From NCBI RefSeq assembly GCF_019710475.1, contig NZ_JAJFAX010000001.1, positions 744,001 through 808,000 on the forward strand: a DNA stretch of 64,000 nucleotides, read 5' to 3'. Positions 36,316 to 46,969 of the stretch are shown here, one piece after another. Position 1 is the stretch's first letter. The number at the start of each line of letters is the position of its first letter. The stretch is from Glycomyces sp. TRM65418. Its GTDB lineage: Bacteria; Actinomycetota; Actinomycetes; Mycobacteriales; Micromonosporaceae. The translations under genes were made by a program, and so were the position numbers. Under the pieces are notes generated by a model, which saw only the letters and a program-made list of their open reading frames with translations, was not told the origin of the DNA and ran no database searches.

Positions 36316-36927
36316 CTACGAGAGCCGGGCGCGCTCCTTCCCGTGGCGGGGCAGCCAGGCCTCCCACGCGGGGTCGGGGCGACGCTGGCCGCGGAAGCCG
36401 CGCAGCTGCCAGCCCGAGGGCGGGCGCGGGGCCCGGGGCAGGCGCCAGCCGAGCTCGGCCAGGGTCTTGTCACTCTTGCGGTGGTTGCAGGGAGCGCACG
36501 CCGCCACCACGTTGTCCCACGTGTGGGTCCCGCCGCGGGAGCGGGGCACCACGTGATCGATGGTCTCGGCCGACGCGTTGCAGTACACGCAGCGCCAGTC
36601 GTCGCGGGCGAAGACCCCGCGGCGCGAGGGGCTCGAGCCGACCTGTCGGGGGATCGGAACGTAGCGGCAGAGGCGGACCACGGAGGGGACGGGGATGTGC
36701 ATGGTTTCGGAGCGCAGAAAACCGTCACCAGGAGTGACGGTTTCGGCTTTGCGGGTGAGCAGCAGCACCGCCGCCCGCTTCACCGGTATCACGCACAGGG
36801 GTTCATAGCTCTGGTTCAGGACGAGGGCCGAACCCAGCGTGCCCGCATTGTGCGTGAAAAGATTCGGATGCACCCCTGGGGCAGGGTCATCGCTGTCGAG
36901 CGTGCTCCTATGTCGAGGACCTATCAC
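36316..36927 (-). CDS. HNH endonuclease
   Basis: A 203-residue HNH-family protein. The core is C-V-Y-C... T-I-D-H-V-V-P-R-S-R-G-G... W-D-N-V-V-A-A-C-A-P-C-N-H-R-K, with paired Cys-x2-Cys zinc sites and the catalytic His of D-H-V-V-P. The N-terminal half contains S-A-L-V-L-N-Q-S-Y-E-P-L and R-A-A-V-L-L-L, conserved in the mycobacterial Rv2469c-like group. GTG at 36927 is chosen because GGAGG lies nine bases upstream; the frame is open to 37140. It may be a nicking or repair nuclease, not a homing enzyme: there is no intron or intein here. Target unknown. Confidence 0.85.
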   Translation of the reverse strand: MIGPRHRSTLDSDDPAPGVHPNLFTHNAGTLGSALVLNQSYEPLCVIPVKRAAVLLLTRKAETVTPGDGFLRSETMHIPVPSVVRLCRYVPIPRQVGSSPSRRGVFARDDWRCVYCNASAETIDHVVPRSRGGTHTWDNVVAACAPCNHRKSDKTLAELGWRLPRAPRPPSGWQLRGFRGQRRPDPAWEAWLPRHGKERARLS

Positions 36928-37133
36928 GGTGACGTACCTCCAAGCCATCGGTCCTGTCAAGTTTGACCTAAATCTCAGAAAATTGCACCCTGGTTCCGTG
37001 GGATCTTGCATGACGAGCGAATATCGTCTGTGCGAACCCAGGACGACACCGAACCGAACGGGCGTCGGAGGCCTGGCGAAGCGCGAACCATGGACCGCCC
37101 CGACCGCGGGCGACGACCTTGAGAAGGACGAAC

Positions 37134-38159
37134 GTGGCACTGCTAGCCGCCAGTGGAGGGGCCTCGCCCTGCGAGTCGGGCTTCAACTCCTGCTCGCTGC
37201 TGTGGAAGATCACCGAGAGCGAGGGCTTCGCCGAGACCGGCGGCACGATCCTCGACAAGATCGGGCAGATCCTCCTCATCCTTCTGGCGGCCTGGGTCCT
37301 CCGCTGGATCGTCAACCGCTCGATCGCGCGGATCATCAAGCAGGTCACCTCGGTCAAGGGCCCGCAGGGCATCGCCGAGCTGGCCGAGCGGCTCGCCTCC
37401 TCCGCGAACCGCCGCGGCGAGATCGTCGGCGACCGCTCCCAGAAGCGCGCCGAGACCCTCACCGGGGTCCTCCAGCACGTCGCGGGCATCGTCATCTGGA
37501 CCGTGGCGTTCATGCTGGTGCTCAGCGCCTTCAACGTGAACCTGGCGCCGATCCTGGCCAGCGCCGGCATCGCCGGCATCGCGATCGGCTTCGGCGCGCA
37601 GAACCTCGTGCAGGACTACCTCGCCGGGATCTTCATCCTGCTGGAGGACCAGTACGGCGTCGGCGACGTCGTTGACGTGGGCGACGCCTCGGGCTCCGTG
37701 GTCGACATGGGCCTGCGGGTCACGACGCTGCGGTCGCTCGACGGCACGCTGTGGTACGTGCGCAACGGGCAGATCCTGCGGGTGGGCAACTCCAGCCAGA
37801 GCTGGGCGTACGTGCTCATCGACACGCCCCTGCCGCCGTCGGCGGACATCGACCGCGCCGGGGAGATCATCACCGAGGTGGCCGAGGGCTTCGTCCAGGA
37901 CGACGAGTGGCGCGAGCACATCCTCGAGGCGCCCGAGTACCTGGGCCCGGTCGAGGTCACCATCGACGTGATCAAGGTGCGCCTGGGCGTGCGGACCACC
38001 TCGGATCAGCAGTGGGCGGCGGGCCGCGAGCTGCGCCTGCGCGTGACCGAGGCGCTGCGCGAGGCGGGCATCATCGACCCGGCGGGGACCGGCCGGATCT
38101 ACGTGCCGCGCTCGGTCGCGAGCGGCGGGGCCGCTGGGGCGGACGGGACCGGCGCATAG
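37134..38159 (+). CDS. mscS: Mechanosensitive channel, MscS family
   Basis: A 341-residue small-conductance mechanosensitive channel. Helices lie at about 40-60, 110-135 and 138-165; the last is the pore-lining one, with L-A-S-A-G-I-A-G-I-A-I-G-F-G-A-Q-N-L-V-Q-D-Y, diagnostic of MscS TM3. The C-terminal part forms the beta and mixed cytoplasmic vestibule. It opens on membrane tension to release solutes during hypo-osmotic shock. A GTG at 37134 with AAGGA upstream is preferred over a TTG five codons earlier. The next gene, glbO, follows at 76 bases. Confidence 0.92.
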   Translation: MALLAASGGASPCESGFNSCSLLWKITESEGFAETGGTILDKIGQILLILLAAWVLRWIVNRSIARIIKQVTSVKGPQGIAELAERLASSANRRGEIVGDRSQKRAETLTGVLQHVAGIVIWTVAFMLVLSAFNVNLAPILASAGIAGIAIGFGAQNLVQDYLAGIFILLEDQYGVGDVVDVGDASGSVVDMGLRVTTLRSLDGTLWYVRNGQILRVGNSSQSWAYVLIDTPLPPSADIDRAGEIITEVAEGFVQDDEWREHILEAPEYLGPVEVTIDVIKVRLGVRTTSDQQWAAGRELRLRVTEALREAGIIDPAGTGRIYVPRSVASGGAAGADGTGA

Positions 38160-38235
38160 GTGATGTGCGGCCCATTCGGTGTGACGCGTGCCGGATCGGC
38201 TTTCCAGTCGGTGCCGGGGTTGGCACGATTGGGAG

Positions 38236-38682
38236 ATGCCTAGTAGTGACAGCCCCCGCGCCGTCGCGTCACTGACCTTGAAGACGCAGCCGGCGCCAGG
38301 TCAGCCCGCGCCCACCCAGTCCTTCTATGAGGCCGTGGGCGGTGAGGCGACGTTCGAGCGCCTCGCGAACGCGTTCTACGCCCAGGTCGCCGAGGATCCG
38401 ATCATGCGGCCCATGTATCCCGACGAGGACCTGCGCCCGGCCGCGCGGCGGCTGCAGATGTTCCTGGAGCAGTACTGGGGCGGCCCGCACACCTACTCCG
38501 AGGAGCGGGGCCACCCGCGTCTGCGGATGCGTCACGCCCCGTATGCGATCGGCGAGCGCGAGCGCGACGCCTGGCTGCGGTGCATGCGGCACGCGATGGA
38601 CGAAGTGGCCCTGGCGCCCGAGTACGACCGGGTGATGTGGGAGTACATGGAGCGGGCGGCGGACTTCATGCGGAACGCATGA
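38236..38682 (+). CDS. glbO: Group II truncated haemoglobin
   Basis: A 148-residue trHbO-type haemoglobin. The haem-binding core is intact: B-helix F-Y-A-Q-V-A-E-D-P-I-M-R-P-M-Y-P, Phe/Tyr CD region, W-G-G-P-H-T-Y, the proximal His in R-M-R-H-A-P-Y-A-I-G, and Trp in D-A-W-L-R-C-M (G8) typical of group II. Such proteins bind O2/NO and protect respiration; in mycobacteria glbO is near pepN as here. The ATG at 38236 directly follows GGGAG with no spacer, which is odd, but the frame upstream has no better start. A 29-base tandem repeat spans its stop codon. Confidence 0.92.
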   Translation: MPSSDSPRAVASLTLKTQPAPGQPAPTQSFYEAVGGEATFERLANAFYAQVAEDPIMRPMYPDEDLRPAARRLQMFLEQYWGGPHTYSEERGHPRLRMRHAPYAIGERERDAWLRCMRHAMDEVALAPEYDRVMWEYMERAADFMRNA

Positions 38683-38735
38683 AGCGTGGGCGCAATATGA
38701 GGAACGCATGAAGCGTGGGCTCGACATGCGGAGCA
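38669..38735 (+). repeat. 29-bp tandem repeat across the glbO stop codon
   Basis: A unit of 29 bases starting ATGCGGAACGCATGAAGCG repeats: the second copy (38698 onwards) differs at a few bases and a third partial copy follows. The core GGAACGCATGAAGCGTGGGC is exact at 38672-38691 and 38701-38720. The first copy contains the glbO stop codon TGA, so the 3' end of the gene has been tandemly duplicated into the non-coding tail. Function not apparent. Confidence 0.7.
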
Positions 38736-38758
38736 GCTGATCCGAGCGGTATGACGAC

Positions 38759-38796
38759 CGAAGGGGCCGGACCACATCAGTGGTCCGGCCCCTTCG
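38759..38796. terminator. 17-bp hairpin terminator between glbO and YbjN gene
   Basis: A perfect 17-base-pair stem (38759-38775 with 38780-38796) with loop ATCA between two convergent genes. Confidence 0.85.
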
Positions 38797-38810
38797 CACG
38801 TTCGGTTCGC

Positions 38811-39611
38811 TTAGAGCAGTTCGCCTTCGAGCCATTCGACGAAGGTGCCGGAGATGGCGGTGCCGCAGTCGATGAGCTCTTCGAGCAGGGCGGTGGTGAT
38901 ACCGGGGCGGACGGGGATCTGGATCTCGCCGAAGACCGGGAGGGCGCCCGATTCGGTCGGCTCGCCGAGGTAGGCCTTGAGGAAGCGGCGGGTGCGGTTC
39001 CATTCGTTCATGGCCGCGTAGCCGCGCTCGGCCCACTCGCGCGGGACGGTCTGGTAGGCGCGGGCGCGCAGGACCAGGATGTCGGCGTCGGGGCCCTCGG
39101 CGCGGACCTGGACGATGTGCCGCTCCCAGAGGGCGACGATGCCGCCGTTCTCGTCGACGAGGTAGCGGATGTCGAGGTGCCTCAGCGCGGCGACGATCCG
39201 GTCGGCGTCGAGCGGGGAGGCCTCGTCGGTCCGCTGCTCGGCGGCCTCGGCGGCGATCTGCTCGAGGTCGGTGATGAAGTCGGGGTCGATCTCCTCGAGG
39301 TCCCGCTTGATCAGGTGCCAGCGGTCGACCTCGGAGATCTGCTCCCGCTCGGGGCCGAGCAGGAGCTGTTCGGCGGTGAGGTCGTGGCGCAGCTCTCGGG
39401 AGGCGAACTCGAGCTCGACCTCGTACTCCTCGCTGTCGGCCTCCTGGACGTCCTCGTGCCGCTCGGCACGCGGGTTCGGGACCGCGTTCGGCTGGCTGCC
39501 GCGCGCCTGGGCGCGTTCGGCGGTACCGCCTATCTCGCTGTCGACCTCGGCGATCGCTTCGGCGATCGCCTCCTGCTGTGCGTCGCGTTTTCTGCTGCGC
39601 CACCATGCCAT
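38811..39611 (-). CDS. YbjN-domain protein
   Basis: A 266-residue soluble protein. Residues about 125-262 form the YbjN domain (type III secretion chaperone-like fold): L-R-H-L-D-I-R-Y-L-V-D-E-N-G-G-I... F-L-K-A-Y-L-G-E. The N-terminal third is basic then acidic and looks disordered (M-A-W-W-R-S-R-K-R-D-A-Q-Q-E-A). YbjN proteins are common in actinobacteria and their function is unclear; the E. coli namesake affects motility and stress. The ATG at 39611 starts the conserved W-W-R-S-R motif. A 365-base gap follows upstream with no other gene. Convergent with glbO. Confidence 0.8.
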   Translation of the reverse strand: MAWWRSRKRDAQQEAIAEAIAEVDSEIGGTAERAQARGSQPNAVPNPRAERHEDVQEADSEEYEVELEFASRELRHDLTAEQLLLGPEREQISEVDRWHLIKRDLEEIDPDFITDLEQIAAEAAEQRTDEASPLDADRIVAALRHLDIRYLVDENGGIVALWERHIVQVRAEGPDADILVLRARAYQTVPREWAERGYAAMNEWNRTRRFLKAYLGEPTESGALPVFGEIQIPVRPGITTALLEELIDCGTAISGTFVEWLEGELL

Positions 39612-39976
39612 GGTGTTGTCCGCCTTCCCACCCAAAATGCGAATCACTGGCACTGCTTGGGTAATACGTTGGCTTTGCTGCTCGGCTGAACCATTGGTTG
39701 TGATTGGTTGTGCTTCGCGGGGGCATAGCCAAGTTACGTCGCGTTGCAGTGAGCAGACTAGGGCTCGGCACCGACATGGCACAACCGTCAGCCAATACTG
39801 TCCGAAAGTATGAACCGTCGCGCGTTTGTTCGCAGGCCAGAACTGGGTACTGTCACCAGTTTCATATGTATCAGAGCGCGACGTCCCGTCCCATCCTCCG
39901 GACGTCGGTTATCCGTCTCCGAACGGTCGGCATCTCACGGTGCGTACACCGGCCGTCACGGTATGTGCGATATCGG
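39612..39976. other. 365-bp gap with small repeats, no gene
   Basis: This gap lies upstream of the YbjN gene and downstream of the Rv2474c-like gene. It is less G+C-rich than the surroundings. I see a tandem ten-base repeat (ATTGGTTGTG at 39693-39702 and 39703-39712), a dyad AACTGG-N9-CCAGTT (39841-39861) and two copies of TACTGTC (39796, 39848). They may be promoter or operator elements for the YbjN gene. Short open frames here have no ribosome site or homology. Confidence 0.5.
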
Positions 39977-40564
39977 TCACAGCAAGGGCAGGCCGCGGTC
40001 CCGTTCCCAGACGGCGCCGTACGTGGCGGCCAGTCCGGTGCGGCGCCCGGCCTGCAGCACGCGCACCGGGTCCTCCGCCAGGAAGCCCATGCGGCAGAGC
40101 GCGGCCACGAGGCGGACCTCGACGGCGGCGGTGCCGCCGTCGTGCTCGACGCGGAGCGCCACGTGGTCGAGCATGGCGTCGCGCAGGCGGCGCTCGCCGA
40201 CGCCCTGGCCGCGCCGCTCACGGAGGGCCTCGGCGGCCTTGCGGTCGATGTCGGCGATGTCGGCGGCCGGGACGGTCTCCACCGTCGCCCAGGGCTGCTG
40301 CGGGAGCCGCCCGCGCCATGCGGCGGCGGGCTGGGCGGTCGACGTGCCCGCGGCGAGGCCGCCGGCCCGGTAGACGCCGTCCGCGGGGGCCTCGGGGCCC
40401 GCGTCGCGGACGGCGAGCACGCCGATCGGCAGCGCGGCCCAGATCCGGCCGCCCCGCACGAGGACGAGGGAACCGGGATCGAGCCTGGCGGCCCTCGCGG
40501 CGAAGGCCGCGACGTCCCCGGCGATCGTCGGCTCGTTCACGGGCGGCTCGCCATCGGCGGTCAT
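39977..40564 (-). CDS. Uncharacterised protein coupled to thioesterase
   Basis: A 195-residue protein I cannot assign by domain. It has alpha/beta content with D-P-G-S-L-V-L-V-R-G-G-R-I-W-A-A-L-P-I-G-V-L (hydrophobic strands) in the first half and a helix- and Arg-rich second half (D-R-K-A-A-E-A-L-R-E-R-R-G). The N-terminal ATG overlaps the thioesterase stop codon as ATGA, which indicates translational coupling. It occupies the position of mycobacterial Rv2474c, upstream of which Rv2475c (thioesterase) and ettA lie, so the order thioesterase/this protein appears conserved. A role beside the thioesterase in acyl or coenzyme-A metabolism is only a guess. Confidence 0.7.
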   Translation of the reverse strand: MTADGEPPVNEPTIAGDVAAFAARAARLDPGSLVLVRGGRIWAALPIGVLAVRDAGPEAPADGVYRAGGLAAGTSTAQPAAAWRGRLPQQPWATVETVPAADIADIDRKAAEALRERRGQGVGERRLRDAMLDHVALRVEHDGGTAAVEVRLVAALCRMGFLAEDPVRVLQAGRRTGLAATYGAVWERDRGLPLL

Positions 40565-40962
40565 TCGGTCCACTGCTCGAGGAACGCCCGCTCGGCGGGG
40601 GTGACCCGGCGGGGCCGCTGGGAGGCCACGTCGTAGGGCACCATCACGGACTTGGCGCGCAGCGCGAGCTTGTCGTTCGCCATCAGCTCGTAGGCGAACG
40701 AGAACGAGGAGTTCCCGATCCGCTCGACCCACAGCTCGACGCGCACCTCCGCGGGCACCACCACGGGCAGCAGGAAGTCGACCTCGTGGCGGGCGACGAC
40801 GACGCCCTCGCGGAAGCCGGTGAGCCCGGCCTCCGCCGCGACGGTGAACATCATCCCGACCCGCGCCTCTTCGAGCAGCACCATGAACTGGTTGTTGTTC
40901 ACGTGCCCGAAGGAGTCCATGTCGGACCAGCGCAGGGCGACGTCGGTCTGGTAGCGCGCCAC
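40561..40962 (-). CDS. Hotdog-fold acyl-CoA thioesterase (4HBT family)
   Basis: A 133-residue single-hotdog thioesterase of the 4-hydroxybenzoyl-CoA/YbgC group. The catalytic Asp16 and oxyanion region lie in R-W-S-D-M-D-S-F-G-H-V-N-N-N-Q-F, and the second half has the matching R-H-E-V-D-F-L-L-P strand. It hydrolyses short acyl-CoA or acyl-ACP thioesters; chain length is not visible. It starts with GTG two bases after the ettA stop with AGGGA upstream, and its stop overlaps the next gene. Confidence 0.9.
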   Translation of the reverse strand: MARYQTDVALRWSDMDSFGHVNNNQFMVLLEEARVGMMFTVAAEAGLTGFREGVVVARHEVDFLLPVVVPAEVRVELWVERIGNSSFSFAYELMANDKLALRAKSVMVPYDVASQRPRRVTPAERAFLEQWTE

Positions 40963-40964
40963 GG

Positions 40965-42644
<1,680 letters not shown>

Positions 42645-42806
42645 GCTGATCCTTCGCTTTGCGACGAGCTGTACGGAACTGACCGCCACCCATGATGTCA
42701 AGTCCCGGCCGCCGACCGCCAATCGGGCCGCGAGGGGACCGCCTGCGTCACCGCAGCCCCACGGAGAGCGCGCCCCGGTAGGCTGGCGGAAAGGAGGAAA
42801 ACCGAA

Positions 42807-44240
42807 TTGAGCAACGCATCCTTCATTGTCGTGGCCAACCGCCTCCCCGTCGACTCCGTGGTCGACGACGAGGGAAACCGAACCTGGCGCCGATCCCCTG
42901 GCGGCCTCGTCACCGCCCTCGAACCCGTTCTCCAGGCCAATCAGGGCACGTGGATCGGCTGGGCCGGCGTGGCCGGGCCCGCCCCCGAGCCACTCGAGAC
43001 GGACGACGGCGTGACACTGCTGCCGGTCGAGCTCAGCGAGGACGAGGTCCTGCGCTACTACGAGGGGTTCTCGAACGCCTCGCTCTGGCCGCTCTACCAC
43101 GACGCGGTCGAACCGCGTCAGTTCCGCCGCTCCTGGTGGAAGTCCTACTACGAGGTCAACGCCCGCTTCGCCGACGTCTGCGCCCGCGAGGCGGCGCAGG
43201 GCGCCGTCGTGTGGGTCCAGGACTACCAGCTCCAACTGGTGCCCGGGATGCTGCGCGAGCGCCGCCCGGACCTGCGGATCGGGTTCTTCCTGCACATCCC
43301 CTTCCCACCGGTGGAGCTGTTCATGCAGCTGCCGCACCGGATGGAGATCCTCAAGGGGCTCCTTGGCGCCGACCTGGTGGGCTTCCAGCGGCCTCTGGCG
43401 GCGCAGAACTTCCTCGCCCTCACCCGGCACCTGCTCGGCTACCGGCCGCGGGGGCACTACGTCACCGTGGACGACCGGCTCGTGCGCGCCGACGCGTTCC
43501 CGATCTCGATCGACACCGCCTACAACGAGGAGGTCGCCTCGAGCGAACGGGTCCGTCAGCGGGCCAAGGAGATCCGCGCCGAGCTGGGTGATCCCGAGAC
43601 GGTCATCCTCGGGGTCGACCGGCTCGACTACACCAAGGGCATCGAGCAGCGGCTCAAGGCCTTCCGGGAGCTCCTGGAGGACGGCCGGCTGCAGGTGCCG
43701 AACGCGGTGATGGTCCAGGTCGCGACCCCCAGTCGCGAGCGGGTGGAGCAGTACAAGGTGCTGCGCGAGCGCGTCGAGCGCCAAGTCGGGCGCATCAACG
43801 GCGAGTACGGTCAGGTCGGCCTGCCGGCCGTCCACTACCTGCACCAGTCGTTCGACCGCTTCGAGTTGTCCGCTCTCTACCAGGCGGCCGACGTGATGGC
43901 GGTGACACCTTTGCGCGACGGCATGAATCTGGTGGCGAAAGAGTATGTGGCGAGTAGGGTGGACAACCGCGGCGCGCTGGTGCTGAGCGAGTTCGCTGGA
44001 GCCGCAGGTGATCTGCGTCAAGCGTTCCTGGTGAATCCACACGATCTGACTGACCTGAAAGACGGATTTGTGACAGCCACCACCGCCCCGCTCGACGATA
44101 AGATGAAGCGGATGCGCGCGATGAGGCGTTATCTGCGCAAGCACGACGTGAGTCGCTGGGCGCGCAGTTTCCTCACAGCGCTAGGAGTTCCGGAGCGCAG
44201 CGCGGCGTACAATCCGGGCAGCCCGCCAACCGGCGACTGA
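42807..44240 (+). CDS. otsA: Trehalose-6-phosphate synthase
   Basis: A 477-residue GT20 enzyme making trehalose-6-phosphate from UDP- or ADP-glucose and glucose-6-phosphate. The N-terminus V-V-A-N-R-L-P-V-D and R-R-S-P-G-G-L form the phosphate loop; [24 protein letters not shown] and [10 protein letters not shown] are catalytic blocks. It starts with TTG, 12 bases after AGGAGG. It is the first gene of the trehalose unit, 66 bases before the otsB-GH15 fusion; a probable operon. Confidence 0.95.
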   Translation: MSNASFIVVANRLPVDSVVDDEGNRTWRRSPGGLVTALEPVLQANQGTWIGWAGVAGPAPEPLETDDGVTLLPVELSEDEVLRYYEGFSNASLWPLYHDAVEPRQFRRSWWKSYYEVNARFADVCAREAAQGAVVWVQDYQLQLVPGMLRERRPDLRIGFFLHIPFPPVELFMQLPHRMEILKGLLGADLVGFQRPLAAQNFLALTRHLLGYRPRGHYVTVDDRLVRADAFPISIDTAYNEEVASSERVRQRAKEIRAELGDPETVILGVDRLDYTKGIEQRLKAFRELLEDGRLQVPNAVMVQVATPSRERVEQYKVLRERVERQVGRINGEYGQVGLPAVHYLHQSFDRFELSALYQAADVMAVTPLRDGMNLVAKEYVASRVDNRGALVLSEFAGAAGDLRQAFLVNPHDLTDLKDGFVTATTAPLDDKMKRMRAMRRYLRKHDVSRWARSFLTALGVPERSAAYNPGSPPTGD

Positions 44241-44306
44241 GGTCACGGCGAACGGGCGGCAGGCACACACATTTCCGCAACGACGGTGTTGGAGAGATAC
44301 GCCACG

Positions 44307-46901
44307 ATGACCGCACCACGCCCTGGGGGCCCCGCGCCGGAGGACTTCAGCACCTCCGAGGAACTGCGCTCGGCCCTCACTTTGCTCGCACGCGTCCCGC
44401 AGCTGCTGGTCGCGTGCGACTACGACGGGACCCTTGCACCGATCGTCACCGATCCGTCGCAGGCGATGCCGCTTCCCGAATCGGTTTCGGCACTTCGGAC
44501 GCTGGCGAACCTGCCGCAGACGAAGGTCGCGGTCATCTCCGGTCGGGCGCTGCGCGACCTGGCGGCGCTCTCCCGCCTGCCCTCCGAGATCCACCTGGTC
44601 GGATCCCACGGGTCCGAGTTCGACGTCGGCTTCACCCGGGCGCTCTCCAGCGAAGACCAGCGGTTGCGCGACAAGCTCGTGGCCGAGCTGTCCGCGATCG
44701 CCGAACGCTACGAGGGGGCCCGGGTCGAGCCCAAGCCGGCCGGCTGCGCACTGCACGTGCGCGAGGCGGCCGAGAAGGACGCCCTGCGGGCGATCGAGGA
44801 CGTCCGCGAGGGACCGGCCACTTGGGACGGCGTGCAGACGACCGAGGGCAAATCGGTCATCGACCTGTCCGTGGTGACCACCCACAAGGGTGATGCTCTC
44901 GACAAACTTCGCCACCAGCTGGGGGCCTCCGCGGTCCTGTTCCTGGGCGACGACGTGACCGATGAGAATGCGTTTGCGCATCTTCATGGTCCGGATGTGG
45001 GCGTCCGCATCGGCGCCGGCCCGACCCGGGCGGCCTTCCGCATCGGCGACCCCGAGGACGTCGCCAAGCTGCTCGCGCAGCTCGTCGACACCCGCCGGGC
45101 GTGGCTCCAGGGCGAGCAGGCGCAGCTCATCGAGCGGCACACGATGCTCGCCGACGGCGCCAACCACGCGCTGCTGACCCCCGACGGCCGCGTCACCTGG
45201 ATGTGCCACCCGCGGCCGGACTCCGGGTCGGTCTTCGCCGACCTGCTCGGCGGCGAGCACGCCGGGCACTTCACGGTGCAGCCGGTCAACGCCGGGATCC
45301 CGCTCGGCCAGCGCTACGTGTCCGGGACCATGACCGTCGAGACCCGCTGGCCGGGCCTGTCGGTCACCGACTGGCTCGACTCGACGCCGCGCCGCCGCGG
45401 CGACCTCAACGCCACCGTGCTCGTGCGGGAGATCAGCGGCGAGGTCCCCGTCAAGATCACCTTCGCGCCGCGGCCGGAGTTCGGGCAGCTGCCCGTGCAG
45501 CTCCAGCCCGTCGGCGACGAGGGCCTGCGGGTGCTCGGCGGCCGCGAGCCGATCAGCCTGCGCTCCCCGGGCGTGGACTGGCACATCGAGTACGACGGCC
45601 AGCACTCGCTGGCGGTCGCCACGGTCGACCTGAAGGCCATCGGCGGTTCGCTGGTGCTGGAGATGCGCGCCGGCACCGAGAACCTCGGCGAATGGGCGCC
45701 GCCGATCATGGTGCGCCGCCGCACCACCGAGGCCGGGTGGCGCAACTGGTCCGACTCGCTGCGGCTCCCCCGCGTCGAGACCGAGGCCGTGTCGCGTTCG
45801 GCCCTGACGCTCAAGGCCCTGTGCTACCAGCCCTCGGGCGCGATCCTCGCGGCCGGGACCACCTCGCTGCCCGAGGAACTGGGCGGCGTGCGCAACTGGG
45901 ACTACCGGTTCTGCTGGATCCGCGACGCCGCGATGACCGCGAACGCCCTGGTGGACCTCGGCTCGCTCAGCGAGGCCGAGTCCTACTTCGAATGGGTCGC
46001 CGGGATCATCGAGCGGACCGCGGGCCACCCCGAGCGGCTCGCGCCGCTCTACGACATCGAGGGCCAGCCGCCCTCGCCCGAGGCGATCATCGACACCCTG
46101 CCCGGGTACGCCGGGGCGCGCCCGGTGCGCATCAACAACGCCGCGTCGAACCAGGTCCAGCTGGACGTGTTCGGGCCGGTGGCGATGCTCATCGAGGACG
46201 TCGCGCAGCGCCGCGGGCACTTGTCGGACTTCGAGCAGCAGGTCATGGGCAGCATGGTCGAGGCCGTCGCCAAGCGCTGGCACGAGCCCGACCACGGCAT
46301 CTGGGAGGCCCGCCAGGCCCCGAGGCACCACGTGTACTCGAAGGTCATGTGCTGGGTGACGGTGGACCGCGCCCTCAAGGTCGCCGACCAGTTCGGCATG
46401 GAGGCGGGCCCGGAATGGCCCGAGCTGCGGGACCAGATCGCCCGCAACGTCCTGGAGCTGGGCTGGAACGAGGAGGTCGGGGCCTACACGGCCGCCTACG
46501 GGCACGACGACCTCGACGCCGCCTCGCTGTGGGTGGGCCTCTCGGGCCTGCTCCCGGCCGACGACCCGCGGTACCTCAAGACGGTCCTCAAGATCGAGGC
46601 CGGCCTGCGTTCGGGACCGACGGTCTACCGCTACCACCGCGACGACGGCCTGCCGGGCACCGAGGGCGGGTTCATCATCTGCGCCGCGTGGCTCGCCGAG
46701 GCGTACCTGCAGGTGGGTCGCCGCACCGACGCCGAGGAGCTGTTCGAGCAGATCCTCGCGTGCGCCGGTCCCACGGGCCTCCTGCCGGAGCAGTGGGACC
46801 CGATCGCCGAGCGCGGCCTGGGCAACCACCCGCAGGCGTACTCGCACCTGGGCCTGATCCGGGTCGCGAACCTCCTCAACGGCCACAGCGGACGCATCTG
46901 A
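44307..46901 (+). CDS. Fused trehalose-phosphatase and GH15 glucosidase
   Basis: An 864-residue bifunctional protein. Residues about 20-250 are a HAD-type trehalose-6-phosphate phosphatase (OtsB): D-Y-D-G-T-L-A-P-I (nucleophile Asp), V-I-S-G-R, the Lys in H-K-G-D-A-L, and G-D-D-V-T-D-E-N-A-F are all present. Residues about 270-855 are a glycoside hydrolase family 15 domain (glucoamylase or trehalase-like) with G-V-R-N-W-D-Y-R-F-C-W-I-R-D-A and C-terminal G-L-L-P-E-Q-W-D-P carrying the catalytic Glu. So the protein could both make and break trehalose. The ATG is preceded by GGAGAG; the codon at 44286 is in frame but less likely. It follows otsA. Confidence 0.9.
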   Translation: MTAPRPGGPAPEDFSTSEELRSALTLLARVPQLLVACDYDGTLAPIVTDPSQAMPLPESVSALRTLANLPQTKVAVISGRALRDLAALSRLPSEIHLVGSHGSEFDVGFTRALSSEDQRLRDKLVAELSAIAERYEGARVEPKPAGCALHVREAAEKDALRAIEDVREGPATWDGVQTTEGKSVIDLSVVTTHKGDALDKLRHQLGASAVLFLGDDVTDENAFAHLHGPDVGVRIGAGPTRAAFRIGDPEDVAKLLAQLVDTRRAWLQGEQAQLIERHTMLADGANHALLTPDGRVTWMCHPRPDSGSVFADLLGGEHAGHFTVQPVNAGIPLGQRYVSGTMTVETRWPGLSVTDWLDSTPRRRGDLNATVLVREISGEVPVKITFAPRPEFGQLPVQLQPVGDEGLRVLGGREPISLRSPGVDWHIEYDGQHSLAVATVDLKAIGGSLVLEMRAGTENLGEWAPPIMVRRRTTEAGWRNWSDSLRLPRVETEAVSRSALTLKALCYQPSGAILAAGTTSLPEELGGVRNWDYRFCWIRDAAMTANALVDLGSLSEAESYFEWVAGIIERTAGHPERLAPLYDIEGQPPSPEAIIDTLPGYAGARPVRINNAASNQVQLDVFGPVAMLIEDVAQRRGHLSDFEQQVMGSMVEAVAKRWHEPDHGIWEARQAPRHHVYSKVMCWVTVDRALKVADQFGMEAGPEWPELRDQIARNVLELGWNEEVGAYTAAYGHDDLDAASLWVGLSGLLPADDPRYLKTVLKIEAGLRSGPTVYRYHRDDGLPGTEGGFIICAAWLAEAYLQVGRRTDAEELFEQILACAGPTGLLPEQWDPIAERGLGNHPQAYSHLGLIRVANLLNGHSGRI

Positions 46902-46969
46902 GGGTTCCTCGAGGCGGGGGCTACTCTGTTCGGAGACCAGACACAGTCTCCTGACAGGAAGCCCCCGCC

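Noticed and set aside
44181-46886. 900-codon frame antisense to the trehalose fusion
   Set aside because: Low-complexity composition and complete overlap with a verified enzyme gene.
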